Part shown: one piece after another, positions 44,130 through 55,699 of the stretch
How the letters are laid out: each line of letters begins with the position of its first letter
Position numbering within the stretch: the first letter of the stretch is position 1
DNA from: Desulfuromonadales bacterium
Lineage (GTDB): Bacteria; Desulfobacterota; Desulfuromonadia; Desulfuromonadales; JAGXHI01
Direction of reading: 5' to 3'
Assembly (NCBI GenBank): GCA_024636295.1
Contig: JAGXHI010000061.1
Span: forward strand, 186,001 to 250,000
DNA: 64,000 bases
Translations under genes and position numbers: made by a program
Notes under the pieces: generated by a model
Seen by the model: the letters and a program-made list of their open reading frames with translations, nothing else
Database searches by the model: none
Told to the model about the DNA's origin: nothing

Positions 44130-45863
44130 ATGTTGCTTCGGCTGATGTTTTTACTGTTGCTCCCGGTATCGATTTCTGGATGCATGGGGCCGTTTCACTC
44201 CATTTCTTCTGGGGATGGCGAGGGAGGAAAATATGTTTATACTCCTAAGGACCAATCCCCGGCTTCTGAAGCCCTGTATTACTTCACGAAGGCACGCCTT
44301 CTCGCCCTGGATGGTGATCTGAAAGAGGCAGAAAAGTCCCTCTCCCGGGCAATTGAGCTGGATCCGGACGATCTTTTTCTCCGCACTTCGCTCGTTCAGC
44401 TCTATGTCCAACTCGACCGGGAGGAACTGGCGGTAAAAACAGCGCGCGAATTGGTGGACAGGCACCCGGAAAATGTCGAAATACGGCATCTGCTTGCCGA
44501 TCTCCATTTCAACCGGGAAGAGAATTCCGAGGCCATCGAGCATTACCAGCGGATCATCGAACTGGATCCCGATCAGGAAAGCGCCTATCTCCATCTGGCG
44601 TTGGCACTGGCTCGTTCCGGAGATCCCGGTAGGGCTATTGAAACGGCGAAGGAATTGCGGAAAAGAAATCCCGGGTCCCTGCAGGCGAATCTCATCCTGG
44701 GTGGTCTCTATCGGGAAACGGGCCTGGATGGTCTTGCCGAAGAAATTTATCTTGAGCTGCTCGAAAGCAATCCGGGTCTGGAGCCGGCCTATCTGGAACT
44801 CGGGGGGATTTACGAGAGCAGAGATGAGATTGGAAAGGCTATTGGCATCTATGAAGCCGCCGTTCGCGAAAGCCCCAGGGATCTGGCCCTTCGCCAGCAC
44901 CTTGTCCGGCTTTACATTCTACACAAAGACCTCGACCGCGCACTGGCGGAATTGCAAAGCATTCTGGAGATTGAGCCCGAAAATCTTGAAGCGTTGCGCA
45001 AGACGGGTCTGATTTACATGGAGCAGAGTCAATGGAATAAGGCGGTGCAGGTTTTTTCCGGGATTCTGGACCTCAACTCCGATATGGATCCCATTCAGTT
45101 TTATCTGGGGAGTTCGCTGGAACACCTCGAGGACTGGGACGGGGCATTAAAAGCTTTCCTGGCTATTTCACCAGAACCCCATCGCGATCTGTACGTCGAT
45201 GCGGTCACCCATGTGGGTTTCCTGTATCATCGGCTCGGACGGGTGGACGAAGCGGTTTCCATCCTTGACAAAATGCTTCAGGACGTTCGAGGACGATCGG
45301 AACACTACATTTTCCTTGCCTCACTCCTGGAGGAGCAAGGAAAGTTCGAAGAAGCCCTGAGGGCGGTTGACAGGGGAAAAGCTGTATTCCCGGACAACAT
45401 GGAACTGAGCTATCACCGTGGAATCATCCTGGAGAAGAAAGGCGACCGGCAAAGGGCCCAGGAGGAAATGCGCAATGTACTCGACTCGAATCCGGATCAC
45501 GTGGAAGCGCTCAATTTCCTCGCTTACGCCTATGCCGAAAAAGGGGAAAACCTTCAGGATGCGCTTCAGATGGCGCGCCATGCGTTATCCCTCAAAAATG
45601 AGCCGCATATCATGGATACCCTGGGATGGATCTATTATAAGCTCGGCCGTTACGAGGACGCCCGACAGGAGCTTGAAAAGGCATCCGAAGCCCTTTCCGC
45701 GGATCCCGTGGTTCTTGAGCATCTGGGGGATGTTTACAGGGCGCTGGAACTCCATGAGAAATCCCGATCCACATACGAACGCGCGCTGGAGCGGGATCCC
45801 GACAATGAAAGTCTGCGGCGGAAGTCTGGGCAATCAGATTCGGATGGCCATGCGCCCCGTTAG
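44130..45863 (+). CDS. TPR-repeat outer-membrane-type lipoprotein
   Basis: The 577-residue protein has a lipoprotein signal (VSISGC, Cys at about 18) followed by some 13-14 TPR units covering about 45-570 (for example YFTKARLLALDGDLKEAEKS and HLGDVYRALELHEKSRSTYE). It should be an extended superhelix for protein binding in the periplasm. AATCAGGAGC lies before ATG 44130. Similar lipoproteins precede a DUF4292 lipoprotein in Geobacter-like genomes as I recall; function is not known. Its 3' end overlaps the next gene. Confidence 0.88.
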   Translation: MLLRLMFLLLLPVSISGCMGPFHSISSGDGEGGKYVYTPKDQSPASEALYYFTKARLLALDGDLKEAEKSLSRAIELDPDDLFLRTSLVQLYVQLDREELAVKTARELVDRHPENVEIRHLLADLHFNREENSEAIEHYQRIIELDPDQESAYLHLALALARSGDPGRAIETAKELRKRNPGSLQANLILGGLYRETGLDGLAEEIYLELLESNPGLEPAYLELGGIYESRDEIGKAIGIYEAAVRESPRDLALRQHLVRLYILHKDLDRALAELQSILEIEPENLEALRKTGLIYMEQSQWNKAVQVFSGILDLNSDMDPIQFYLGSSLEHLEDWDGALKAFLAISPEPHRDLYVDAVTHVGFLYHRLGRVDEAVSILDKMLQDVRGRSEHYIFLASLLEEQGKFEEALRAVDRGKAVFPDNMELSYHRGIILEKKGDRQRAQEEMRNVLDSNPDHVEALNFLAYAYAEKGENLQDALQMARHALSLKNEPHIMDTLGWIYYKLGRYEDARQELEKASEALSADPVVLEHLGDVYRALELHEKSRSTYERALERDPDNESLRRKSGQSDSDGHAPR

Positions 45864-46698
45864 ACTCCTCGCTGTCGACTCTGCCGCTTTACCTAAACGC
45901 CTGTTTTACCTGGCCGTCATGGGGTGCCTCGCATTGAGCGCCTGCGCTAGGCCGATGGCGCCTCCGGCTGAAAAAATTCCTCCCGACATGGGGGAGATTC
46001 TCCTGCAAAAGCTCAAAGATCATGCTGCGGATTTTGATTCCCTCAGCGCTCTGGCCAGAGTCAGGATGTCCTCCGAGAGCAGAACGATGGGAGGAAGGCA
46101 GGTCCTGCTTGCGGAGAAGCCGAATCGTTTGCGTGCCGAGGTGTTGAGTCCTTTCGGGCAGCCGTTGCTGATCCTGGCCACAGATGGAAGTGAAGTGTAC
46201 GTCTGGGACATCTCTGAAGGGAAACTCTATCGTGGGAACGCTTCCTCGGGAACGATTCAGCGCCTCCTGGGGCTGCCTATCAAGTTAATGGATCTGATCG
46301 GAATCCTGCTTTACGATCCGCCTCTTATTTCCCATGAACAGCCGGTCGTTTTTCCTGCGGAGGGGGGTGGTTATCTGATGATTCTGCGGGGAGAGGATGA
46401 ATGGGAACAGCGGATGCTCTTTGATCGGGACCTCAACCTGACTAAAGCGGATTTTTATCATCATGAAAATCCGGTTGTTCTTACAGAGTATGCCGATTTC
46501 GATTCGGAACATTCCTTCCCACTTAAAATTTCGGTGGGGATGCCGGAGAGGAGTGCAGAGGCCTCTCTTTCCTTCTCCGAATTAAAACTGAATCCCCATC
46601 TGCCCCGGGAGCGCTTTACGCTGGAACCACCACAGGGGGTGCGAATCCTGCCTCTTCAGGAAGAGGAGAAGACCCTGGAATCTCTCGACCTTCATTAA
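45844..46698 (+). CDS. DUF4292/LolA-like lipoprotein
   Basis: The product is a 284-residue lipoprotein: hydrophobic LFYLAVMGCLALSACARP with the lipobox Cys near residue 36, preceded by an unusually long polar N-region. The SLSALARVRMSSESRTMGG, LRAEVLSPFGQPLLILATDG and later beta-strand pattern match the DUF4292 (LolA/LolB-fold) family, thought to handle lipid or lipoprotein at the outer membrane. It overlaps the TPR gene by 20 bases in another frame. ATG 45844 and 45850 are both possible; neither has a good ribosome site, so translation may be coupled. Confidence 0.75.
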   Translation: MAMRPVRLLAVDSAALPKRLFYLAVMGCLALSACARPMAPPAEKIPPDMGEILLQKLKDHAADFDSLSALARVRMSSESRTMGGRQVLLAEKPNRLRAEVLSPFGQPLLILATDGSEVYVWDISEGKLYRGNASSGTIQRLLGLPIKLMDLIGILLYDPPLISHEQPVVFPAEGGGYLMILRGEDEWEQRMLFDRDLNLTKADFYHHENPVVLTEYADFDSEHSFPLKISVGMPERSAEASLSFSELKLNPHLPRERFTLEPPQGVRILPLQEEEKTLESLDLH

Positions 46699-46718
46699 AT
46701 ACACGTCAAAGGAAGACG

Positions 46719-48341
46719 ATGCACAAATTTCATATATCAGCAATGTTGATTCTCCTGCTCGGTCTGATCGGTTGCGATCGGCGGGAGCCGGTTATTCCAG
46801 CCGAAGGGGCGGAAGCTGCTCCGGCCTACGGTGATACCATCATAATGGGATCGATCGGTGATGCCAGCAACCTGCTGCCAGTTCTGGCTTCCGATTCGGC
46901 CTCTTCGGATATTGCCGGAATGGTCTACAACGGTCTGGTTCGTTACGACAAGAACCTTCAGATCGAGGGGGATCTGGCCGAATCATGGGAAATTTCAGAA
47001 GATAACCTGACCATCACCTTTCACCTTCGCGACGGGGTGACCTGGCATGACGGCGCCCCTTTCACCTCGGAAGATGTTCTATTCACTTATCGACTCTACA
47101 TCGATCCGAAAACCCCCACCGCCTATGCCGAACGATACAGGCAGGTGGAGTCCGCGGAGGCTCCCGACCCCCACACATTTCGGGTGACCTATCGAAAGCC
47201 TCTGGCCACGGCTCTCATCAGCTGGGGGATGCCGGTCCTTCCCAAGCATCTTCTCGAGGGACAGGAGATCACCGAGAGTCCACTCTCCAGAGCACCCATC
47301 GGCACGGGACCCTACCGGTTTGTGGAATGGAAGCCCGGAGAGAAAATCGTACTGGAGGCGAATTCCGATTATTACGAGGGCAAACCCTATATCAAGCGGA
47401 TGGTCTATCGGATCATTCCGGATCTTTCCACCATGTTCCTGGAATTGCAGTCCGGGGGGCTCGATTATATGGGGCTGACCCCTCTTCAGTACGACAAGCA
47501 GACCGACACTCCGGCTTTCAAACGGCGCTACAATAAATTTCGCTATGCAGCATCATCCTACACGTACATGGGCTATAATCTCAAAAGGCCCATGTTTCAG
47601 GATAAACGGATCAGGCAGGCGCTGGCCTATGCCCTGAACAAGGAAGAAATTATCGAGGGCGTCCTTCTGGGGCTGGGACAGGTCGCTACCGGTCCCTACA
47701 AACCGGAGACATGGGTCTACAATCCGGACGTGCGCCGCTATCCCTATTCCCCCGAAAAAGCAAAAGCCCTTCTTTCCGAGGCAGGATGGATCGACAGCGA
47801 TGGGAACGGTTTTCTGGATAAGGACGGAGAACCCCTCTCCTTTACAATCATTACCAACCAGGGGAATGATCAGCGGATCAAAACGGCTGAAATCATTCAG
47901 CGACGCCTCCGGGAGATCGGTGTCGACGTCAACCTCCGGGTGGTGGAATGGGCTTCGTTCCTCAAAGAATTCGTGAATCCCGGGAATTTTGATGCCATTA
48001 TTCTCGGCTGGACCATTCCCCCGGATCCGGATGCCTACAATGTCTGGCATTCAAGTAAAACCGGACCTCAGGAGCTGAACTTCATAAATTTCAAGAATGA
48101 AGAGGTGGATGAACTCCTCGAAAAGGGACGCAGAACACTGGATCAATCCGAGCGGCAGAAAATCTATTATCGTTTTCAGGAGATTCTGGCGGAAGAGCAG
48201 CCTTACACGTTCCTCTACGTTCCCGATGCGCTGCCGGTGGTCGCCGCCCGATTCCGGGGGATCGATCCCGCTCCGAACGGAATCATGTACAATTTCATCA
48301 AGTGGTATGTTCCTGAAAAGGAGCAAAGATTCAAGCGCTGA
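46719..48341 (+). CDS. ABC transporter substrate-binding lipoprotein, family 5
   Basis: The 540-residue protein has a lipobox (LLLGLIGC, Cys at about 20) and the SBP_bac_5 fold: YDKNLQIEGDLAESWEIS, TFHLRDGVTWHDGAPFTSEDV (two pieces, about 97-117), IGTGPYRFVEWKPGE, QALAYALNKEEII. Family-5 proteins bind peptides, nickel complexes or sugars. It precedes a matching permease. No ATPase gene is in this locus, and the second permease is displaced to 53320. An AAGGAAG site precedes the ATG. Confidence 0.9.
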   Translation: MHKFHISAMLILLLGLIGCDRREPVIPAEGAEAAPAYGDTIIMGSIGDASNLLPVLASDSASSDIAGMVYNGLVRYDKNLQIEGDLAESWEISEDNLTITFHLRDGVTWHDGAPFTSEDVLFTYRLYIDPKTPTAYAERYRQVESAEAPDPHTFRVTYRKPLATALISWGMPVLPKHLLEGQEITESPLSRAPIGTGPYRFVEWKPGEKIVLEANSDYYEGKPYIKRMVYRIIPDLSTMFLELQSGGLDYMGLTPLQYDKQTDTPAFKRRYNKFRYAASSYTYMGYNLKRPMFQDKRIRQALAYALNKEEIIEGVLLGLGQVATGPYKPETWVYNPDVRRYPYSPEKAKALLSEAGWIDSDGNGFLDKDGEPLSFTIITNQGNDQRIKTAEIIQRRLREIGVDVNLRVVEWASFLKEFVNPGNFDAIILGWTIPPDPDAYNVWHSSKTGPQELNFINFKNEEVDELLEKGRRTLDQSERQKIYYRFQEILAEEQPYTFLYVPDALPVVAARFRGIDPAPNGIMYNFIKWYVPEKEQRFKR

Positions 48342-48373
48342 TTTGTGCCGGGAGTCTGCATGATCCCATTGCA

Positions 48374-48408
48374 TCGATCGGATGAATACTCCGGATTCAT
48401 CCGATCGA
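48374..48408 (+). other. Strong hairpin between the binding protein and permease genes
   Basis: Perfect 14-pair stem TCGATCGGATGAAT / ATTCATCCGATCGA with a 7-base loop, 33 bases past the stop at 48341. No T run follows. Such hairpins after solute-binding genes can protect the upstream mRNA or reduce readthrough, giving more binding protein than permease. Confidence 0.65.
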
Positions 48409-48513
48409 CCGTAAAAAGCAGGGCAATGCTCTTCTTTTTTCTTGAAGTGATACCATTCTCCGGTATAAACGAAGAAGAAACGGGTCATCCGAATTTCCTG
48501 CGATTAACGCACA

Positions 48514-49497
48514 GTGAATGAAATGGTTAAATATCTTTCCAAGCGCCTGCTCATGATGATTCCTCTTCTTCTGGGAATCACGCTGATTTCCTTCATCGTC
48601 ATCCATTTGGCGCCTGGGGAACCCACGGATATTCAAACGGAACTCAATCCGGAGGCAAGCACCGAACTTAAGGAGCGACTGCGGGCACAGTATAATCTGG
48701 ACAAACCGCTGATGGTTCAGTACGGAATCTGGCTTGGTCGGATTGCCCGCCTGGATTTCGGCAACTCCTTTTCCCAGGATCGGAGGCCCGTCGCGGCAAA
48801 AATCGCCGAGCGACTTCCGATTACGATTCTGATAAACATTCTTTCAATAGTATTGATTCTTCTGGTGGCGGTCCCAATCGGCATATTATCGGCGATCAGA
48901 AGGAATTCTCTTTTCGATCGTTCCACGACCATTTTCGTTTTTCTCGGTTTTGCCACACCCTCATTCTGGCTTGCCCTGCTGCTCATGGATTTTTTAGGCG
49001 TGAGGCTTGGAATTTTTCCGGTAGCGGGTTTGAAATCTCTCGGGTACGATTATCTGGGATGGGGAGGGAAATTTCTGGACATCGCCCACCATCTGGTCCT
49101 TCCTGTCTTTGTGTCCGCTTTCGGCGGGTTGGCGGGCTTCTCTCGTTACATGCGCTCCAACATGCTGGAAGTCATACGCCAGGATTACGTCCTGACCGCC
49201 CGTGCAAAGGGCCTTCCTGAGAGGTTGGTCATTTACAAGCACGCTCTGCGAAATGCGCTTCTTCCGGTCATTACCATACTCGGACTCTCCGTTCCGGGAC
49301 TGATCGGAGGAAGCGTCATCTTCGAAACCATCTTCGCCATTCCCGGGATGGGAAAACTTTTTTATGACGGTGTCATGATGCGCGATTATCCCCTGATCAT
49401 GGGAGTTCTGGTGATCGGGGCCATTCTCACCCTGGTCGGAAATCTCATTGCGGATCTCAGTTACGCACTGACCGACCCCCGCATTCGTAAGGCCTGA
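48514..49497 (+). CDS. ABC transporter permease, DppB type
   Basis: The 327-residue permease has a first TM (about 11-31), the [10 protein letters not shown] loop typical of DppB/OppB/NikB proteins (about 32-41), and a MetI-like domain with the ATPase-contact (EAA) segment [30 protein letters not shown] (in two pieces, about 225-252). It should pair with a DppC-type subunit; the nearest in the same direction is at 53320, 3.8 kb on, beyond ugd-galE-ompA. GTG 48514 is given; ATG 48523 is as likely and no ribosome site stands out. Confidence 0.9.
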   Translation: MNEMVKYLSKRLLMMIPLLLGITLISFIVIHLAPGEPTDIQTELNPEASTELKERLRAQYNLDKPLMVQYGIWLGRIARLDFGNSFSQDRRPVAAKIAERLPITILINILSIVLILLVAVPIGILSAIRRNSLFDRSTTIFVFLGFATPSFWLALLLMDFLGVRLGIFPVAGLKSLGYDYLGWGGKFLDIAHHLVLPVFVSAFGGLAGFSRYMRSNMLEVIRQDYVLTARAKGLPERLVIYKHALRNALLPVITILGLSVPGLIGGSVIFETIFAIPGMGKLFYDGVMMRDYPLIMGVLVIGAILTLVGNLIADLSYALTDPRIRKA

Positions 49498-49577
49498 CGT
49501 CTCTTCGTTTTTATCCCGCAAGGTGGACAAGTATTCGATTTTTAAATAAAAATAATCAAGGGACGTCGAAATTGCCC

Positions 49578-49611
49578 TTGAACTGAGCCCGTTTTTCCGG
49601 TATACCGAAAA
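49578..49611 (+). promoter_or_regulatory. Promoter with a palindrome over its -10
   Basis: TTGAAC (49578-49583), 17-base spacer, TATACC (49601-49606). The -10 lies inside the perfect palindrome CGGTATACCG (49598-49607), which extends to TTTcCGGTATACCGaAAA with one mismatch pair (49594-49611). It looks like a repressor operator. A stem TCAAGGG / CCCTTGA (49556-49581) overlaps the -35 and may end the previous operon. Confidence 0.5.
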
Positions 49612-49649
49612 TCTATTTTTAAGTTTTGTCTTTTGGTCTGGAGAAAGAA

Positions 49650-49775
49650 ATGAATTATTATCTGATTTTTACCTCGCTCTATTTATTCGGAGTTGGATCG
49701 GGTCTTGTTCTTGCCTTCATGCTGAGCAACCGCGGTGTGCACAGTACACGGAGGAAAAGCCCCTGGGAATTTTAA
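49650..49775 (+). CDS. Small single-helix membrane protein (41 aa)
   Basis: ATG 49650 follows GGAGAAAG. The 41-residue product has one hydrophobic segment (about 4-25: YLIFTSLYLFGVGSGLVLAF) and a basic C-terminus (HSTRRKSPWEF), so by the positive-inside rule the tail stays in the cytoplasm. It lies behind a palindrome-bearing promoter and ahead of ugd. I do not recognise it. The promoter, ribosome site and membrane-like composition together make it a credible gene. Confidence 0.5.
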   Translation: MNYYLIFTSLYLFGVGSGLVLAFMLSNRGVHSTRRKSPWEF

Positions 49776-49896
49776 CCTCTCCATCTGGAAAAATAAAAAC
49801 CCGCAATTTCCCTTTTCCCTGCGCTTTTTACGGTCATTTATTCTTCTGAAGTCTGTCCGCGTTCTTCGAGAAATGAATAACGTCGACCCTTTTTTA

Positions 49897-49924
49897 TTGA
49901 AAATATTCGCCTTTATGGTAAGTT
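49897..49924 (+). promoter_or_regulatory. Weak promoter-like sequence ahead of ugd
   Basis: TTGAAA (49897-49902), 16-base spacer, TAAGTT (49919-49924), about 40 bases before the ugd start. The match is weak; ugd may instead be read from the promoter at 49578. Confidence 0.3.
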
Positions 49925-49964
49925 CTCGTGGTTTTTGGCCTCTAGGTAGCGGGAAGGATTGGAT

Positions 49965-52312
<2,348 letters not shown>

Positions 52313-52438
52313 ATTTTTGATTTCTTTTGGAGGCAAATGCCCCAGCAGGTGTATCTGCACCTTGGCTTCCTGGCTGAAAAGTGCACGATAGACTCTCTTC
52401 AACAGCCTCTGAAATGAATTTTTTAATGGAGTCCTGTG

Positions 52439-53143
52439 ATGAAAGGGAGGACGCGGTTTTTAGCTTTAGCGGTTTTTTTCGTTGCAGGTCCATATCTGTC
52501 CGAAGGGACCGCTTCCTCCATTATGATTGATGGTGGCCTGTCCGAACCAAAATCCGCCGAAGAAACCGTTGCACCGCATTCTCTCGTGGCCATCGGGGCG
52601 GAAACGCCGGTTCTTCAGGATGGGGACGGCGACGGCGTGCCTGATGAACTGGATAAATGCCCCAATACTCACTGGGGGGCGGTGAATGAACTCGGTTGTC
52701 CCACCGACAGCGACGGGGACGGCGTGGCGGATGAACTGGACAATTGCCACGGAACCTCCCTTGGCGTCAAAGTTGGTCCATATGGCTGTCCGGAGGAAAA
52801 ATCCTATCAGCTTATCGTCGAATTTCTCCCCGGTGAGGTGGAAATTCTTCCGAAATATCACGAAGAACTGAAAAGAGCGGCGGAATTCATCTCCGATATG
52901 CCTGCAGGAGTCTTTCGGATCGAAGGGCATACCGACAGCGTGGGTACGGTTGATGCTAACCGCAGAATCTCCTCACTTCGGGCGGAGAGTGTCCGAAAAT
53001 ACCTGCTTAAACAGTTCGATATCTCCTCCAATCGGGTCGAAGTGAAAGCCTATGGGGAATCTCGCCCCGTTGCCGACAATGGAACCCAGGAGGGGCGCCA
53101 ACAGAACAGAAGAGTGGTCATCGTCTATCATCCGGGGGAATGA
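52439..53143 (+). CDS. OmpA-family protein with thrombospondin type-3 repeats
   Basis: The 234-residue protein has a signal peptide (about 1-27), two Asp-rich calcium-binding repeats DGDGDGVPDELDKCPNT and DSDGDGVADELDNCHGT (about 62-105), and an OmpA C-terminal peptidoglycan-binding domain (about 120-232) with IEGHTDSVGTVDANRRISSLRA (in two pieces) and the arginine-containing QQNRRVVI. It lacks the beta-barrel of full OmpA, so it is probably a periplasmic wall anchor. ATG 52439 is preferred; a GTG lies three bases upstream. Confidence 0.9.
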   Translation: MKGRTRFLALAVFFVAGPYLSEGTASSIMIDGGLSEPKSAEETVAPHSLVAIGAETPVLQDGDGDGVPDELDKCPNTHWGAVNELGCPTDSDGDGVADELDNCHGTSLGVKVGPYGCPEEKSYQLIVEFLPGEVEILPKYHEELKRAAEFISDMPAGVFRIEGHTDSVGTVDANRRISSLRAESVRKYLLKQFDISSNRVEVKAYGESRPVADNGTQEGRQQNRRVVIVYHPGE

Positions 53144-53239
53144 ATCGCAGCCTGGCGAATTTCGGAAAATCAGATGACCAGAATCCCATCCTCTTTTTCG
53201 CTCTTCGGGAGAAATTCCTGCCCGATTCTATCACAACCT

Positions 53240-53267
53240 TTGAATTGGCCAGAAAAAAGAGTATTCT
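53240..53267 (+). promoter_or_regulatory. Putative promoter for the displaced DppC-type permease
   Basis: TTGAAT (53240-53245), 16-base spacer, TATTCT (53262-53267), 53 bases before the start at 53320. Confidence 0.4.
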
Positions 53268-53319
53268 GTTCATCAGGTGCTTTCAGTGAACCCGCTTTCC
53301 AGGTTTTTCAATTCGACTC

Positions 53320-54174
53320 ATGGTTCAATCCTCTCCCACATCCTTCCGGAAAATCATCTGGCAGCGATTGATTCGCAATCGCATGGCCATGGCTGGCGCA
53401 GCCATTGTCCTTACCATGTTCCTCCTCGCTTTTTTTTCGACCTTCGTGCCACGCGACCCGGGCGCCATTGATATCGCGCACCGGTTGGAGCCACCCAGCT
53501 GGCAGTATCCTCTCGGTACGGACGATCTGGGCAGGGATGTGTTAACGCGTATACTGTATGGCGCCCGAATTTCGCTGCTGGTTGGTTTCGTCGCTGTAGG
53601 GATTGCCACAATGATCGGCATTGTCGTCGGGGCTCTGGCGGGATACTATGGCCGGTGGATTGATGCCGTTATGATGCGGTTCGTGGATATCATGCTCTGT
53701 TTTCCGACATTTTTCCTCATTCTTGCCGTTATCGCATTTCTTGAGCCATCCATCTGGAACATCATGATTATCATCGGTCTGACAAGCTGGATGGGCGTGG
53801 CACGCCTGGTACGAGCGGAGTTTCTCTCGCTTCGGGAAAGAGACTTCGTGCAGGCGGCCAGGACACTCGGCGCCTCGGACTCACGGATTATTTTCCGTCA
53901 CGTTCTGCCAAATGCTCTTTCTCCCGTTCTTGTATCGGCCACCCTCGGGGTCGCGGGGGCAATCCTGACTGAAAGTGCTCTTTCGTTTCTGGGGATAGGC
54001 GTGCAGCCTCCAACTCCTTCCTGGGGAAACATGCTGATTACAGGAAAACAGACTCTGGGCACTGCCTGGTGGATGTCTGCTTTTCCAGGTCTCGCCATTT
54101 TGATAACGGTGCTGGGCTACAACCTGCTCGGGGAAGGAATCCGGGATGCCCTCGATCCCCGGCTTAAGGAATGA
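53320..54174 (+). CDS. ABC transporter permease, DppC type
   Basis: The 284-residue protein has an N-terminal TM (about 23-43), the LGTDDLGRDVLTRILYGARISL segment diagnostic of DppC/OppC/NikC (in two pieces, about 64-85) and the EAA loop VQAARTLGASDSRIIFRHVLPNALSP (in two pieces, about 178-203). It probably forms the channel with the DppB-type subunit at 48514. The gene is cut off from that partner by ugd-galE-ompA. No ATPase genes adjoin it; the ATPases at 55.8-57.8 kb belong to a complete second system. Confidence 0.9.
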   Translation: MVQSSPTSFRKIIWQRLIRNRMAMAGAAIVLTMFLLAFFSTFVPRDPGAIDIAHRLEPPSWQYPLGTDDLGRDVLTRILYGARISLLVGFVAVGIATMIGIVVGALAGYYGRWIDAVMMRFVDIMLCFPTFFLILAVIAFLEPSIWNIMIIIGLTSWMGVARLVRAEFLSLRERDFVQAARTLGASDSRIIFRHVLPNALSPVLVSATLGVAGAILTESALSFLGIGVQPPTPSWGNMLITGKQTLGTAWWMSAFPGLAILITVLGYNLLGEGIRDALDPRLKE

Positions 54175-54207
54175 CTGTAGAACCCGCCCTGAACCAGCCG
54201 GCCGACA

Positions 54208-54621
54208 ATGAAATTTCAAGAACCTTCCGAACTGATTCTCGCTCGCTGCCGTGCTTTTGTTGGTGGTGATTTCAAGTTTATATACGAAAGCTACCATCCC
54301 GAGTCCAGTTTCCGCCGCATCTTCCCGTCCCAGGATGATTACATCCGCTACGGATGCAGCAATCTCATCCACAATTTCCGGATCCGGGAATGTCGGATTC
54401 TACGGGAGGAGATCGCTGGAGATGCGGCGCGTGTTATCTGGTACATGGACATGAGCTTTCAGGGTGGGCAAAGCCGGACCCTGGAGCTGTCCATTCTGCG
54501 GAGAATGGAAGGGGAATGGCGCTATCTGGGCGGGCGAAAACGGGATCGCCATGAATTTCCGAGCGAAATCGAAGATGTTGGTTGGGATGATTTCAGAGGG
54601 GAGGGGGAGATCCTCCTCTGA
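54208..54621 (+). CDS. YchJ-like NTF2-fold protein
   Basis: The 137-residue protein begins SELILARCRAFVGGDFKFIYESYHPES, like the middle NTF2-like domain of YchJ/UPF0225 proteins (A-R-x-A-x4-G-D-x3-Y-x2-HP). The SEC-C zinc motifs that flank this domain in full YchJ are absent. It is cytoplasmic, with no signal or TM. It follows the DppC gene by 33 bases. Function is not known. Confidence 0.6.
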   Translation: MKFQEPSELILARCRAFVGGDFKFIYESYHPESSFRRIFPSQDDYIRYGCSNLIHNFRIRECRILREEIAGDAARVIWYMDMSFQGGQSRTLELSILRRMEGEWRYLGGRKRDRHEFPSEIEDVGWDDFRGEGEILL

Positions 54622-54635
54622 ACGGGCCGATACAA

Positions 54636-54978
54636 ATGGAAAAATATATTCAGATAATTGACCGCCGGTTTCTCGACAGCATGTCCTCGGCCGCAGAGGA
54701 AAGCGAAAATTATTTAGTTTTCGTCCGGAAACGGCCCTTTTCCGCAATCTCTGCGTCAACCCGCGGATTTGATTGTGCGGCGTAAAGTGCTACGCCTCCG
54801 CTCAAATCCTTGGTTTCCTTGATCTTACGAAAAATGACTCGTTTCCAGATCGAAAACTGCATTTGTGCTTCCTGGGGTTTCCGGACGGACACTATTTAAG
54901 TGCAAGCACATATTAGAATATTAGAGTATTCTCCGGTTGCCAGAGGTCATCACTGTTATCAGGGAGGGAGAGAGATCG
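54636..54978. other. Intergenic region with nested hairpin before the acyltransferase
   Basis: A two-level stem-loop lies at 54765-54809: outer stem GGATTTGA / TCAAATCC (54765-54772 with 54802-54809) and inner stem GGCGTA / TACGCC (54779-54784 with 54791-54796). A + strand frame of 49 codons (54636-54785) lacks a good ribosome site. A - strand frame is listed separately. Otherwise nothing is clear. Confidence 0.45.
54710..54862 (-). CDS. Possible small basic protein (50 aa)
   Basis: On the - strand, ATG 54862 follows CAGGAAG by 5 bases and opens a 50-codon frame. The peptide is basic (WKRVIFRKIKETK at the N-terminus and GRFRTKTK at the end) without membrane segments. The nested hairpin lies within it. 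No family is recognised; it may be a chance frame. Confidence 0.3.
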   Translation of the reverse strand: MQFSIWKRVIFRKIKETKDLSGGVALYAAQSNPRVDAEIAEKGRFRTKTK

Positions 54979-55629
54979 TTGAACATCTCGATTGGAAGGC
55001 GAATCTGGGTTTCATTTGTTGCTTATGGCATCGGTTTTTACGCATCGGGAATAAACCGCTTCCGGATTGAGGGCGCCGAGCATATCCCACATCAGGGAGG
55101 CGCCATGCTGGCATCCAATCACATCTCGGGATACGAGACCGTCCTGCTGCCCTGGGCCGTATTGCGGTATTACCCTCTCCAGATGGTCTGGGCGCCGGCC
55201 AAGGAAGAACTCTTTCAGAAAACTTTTCTCGGGTGGTTTTTTCGTTCCCTGGGCGCCTTTCCGGTGAGGCGCAGGAGGGATGTCAAAGCCGGACGTATTC
55301 TGGAGGATCTGCTCCAAACGGAGAAGGTCATGATCTTCCCGGAAGGTACGCGCAATAGAGAGGGGGTGCTGGGAAAAGGCAACCGTGGGGTGGGAAAACT
55401 GATCTATGATGCACGGCCCATTGTCATTCCCACTGCGCTGTGGGGACTCAACCGCTGGAAATTTCCGGGCCTTGGGCAGAAGGGAAGGGTAAGGTTTGGC
55501 GCGCCTCTTGATTTTTCAGACCTTTTCGAGAGAGAAAATAACAAGGAAACCCAAATCCTTATTACCGAGCGGCTGATGGCGGCCATTGCCGACCTGCTCG
55601 AAGAAATTCGAAGCGACACGGAAAAATAA
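54979..55629 (+). CDS. PlsC-like 1-acylglycerol-3-phosphate acyltransferase
   Basis: The product (216 residues from TTG 54979, which follows GGGAGGGAG) is a membrane-associated acyltransferase of phospholipid synthesis. Block I reads SNHISGYETVLLPW: the usual HX4D is HX4E here. Block III FPEGTRNREG (about 121-130) is intact, as is PVRRRRDVKAGR. The substitution of the catalytic Asp by Glu may alter or reduce activity, or mark a divergent subfamily. An upstream start at 54937 is possible but has no ribosome site. Confidence 0.85.
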   Translation: MNISIGRRIWVSFVAYGIGFYASGINRFRIEGAEHIPHQGGAMLASNHISGYETVLLPWAVLRYYPLQMVWAPAKEELFQKTFLGWFFRSLGAFPVRRRRDVKAGRILEDLLQTEKVMIFPEGTRNREGVLGKGNRGVGKLIYDARPIVIPTALWGLNRWKFPGLGQKGRVRFGAPLDFSDLFERENNKETQILITERLMAAIADLLEEIRSDTEK

Positions 55630-55699
55630 TTCCATGTCTTCAGGAGATTCTTTCCGCTCTTCCATTCAATTTCAGTGGAAAAGGAGAGAAAAATCTCTT

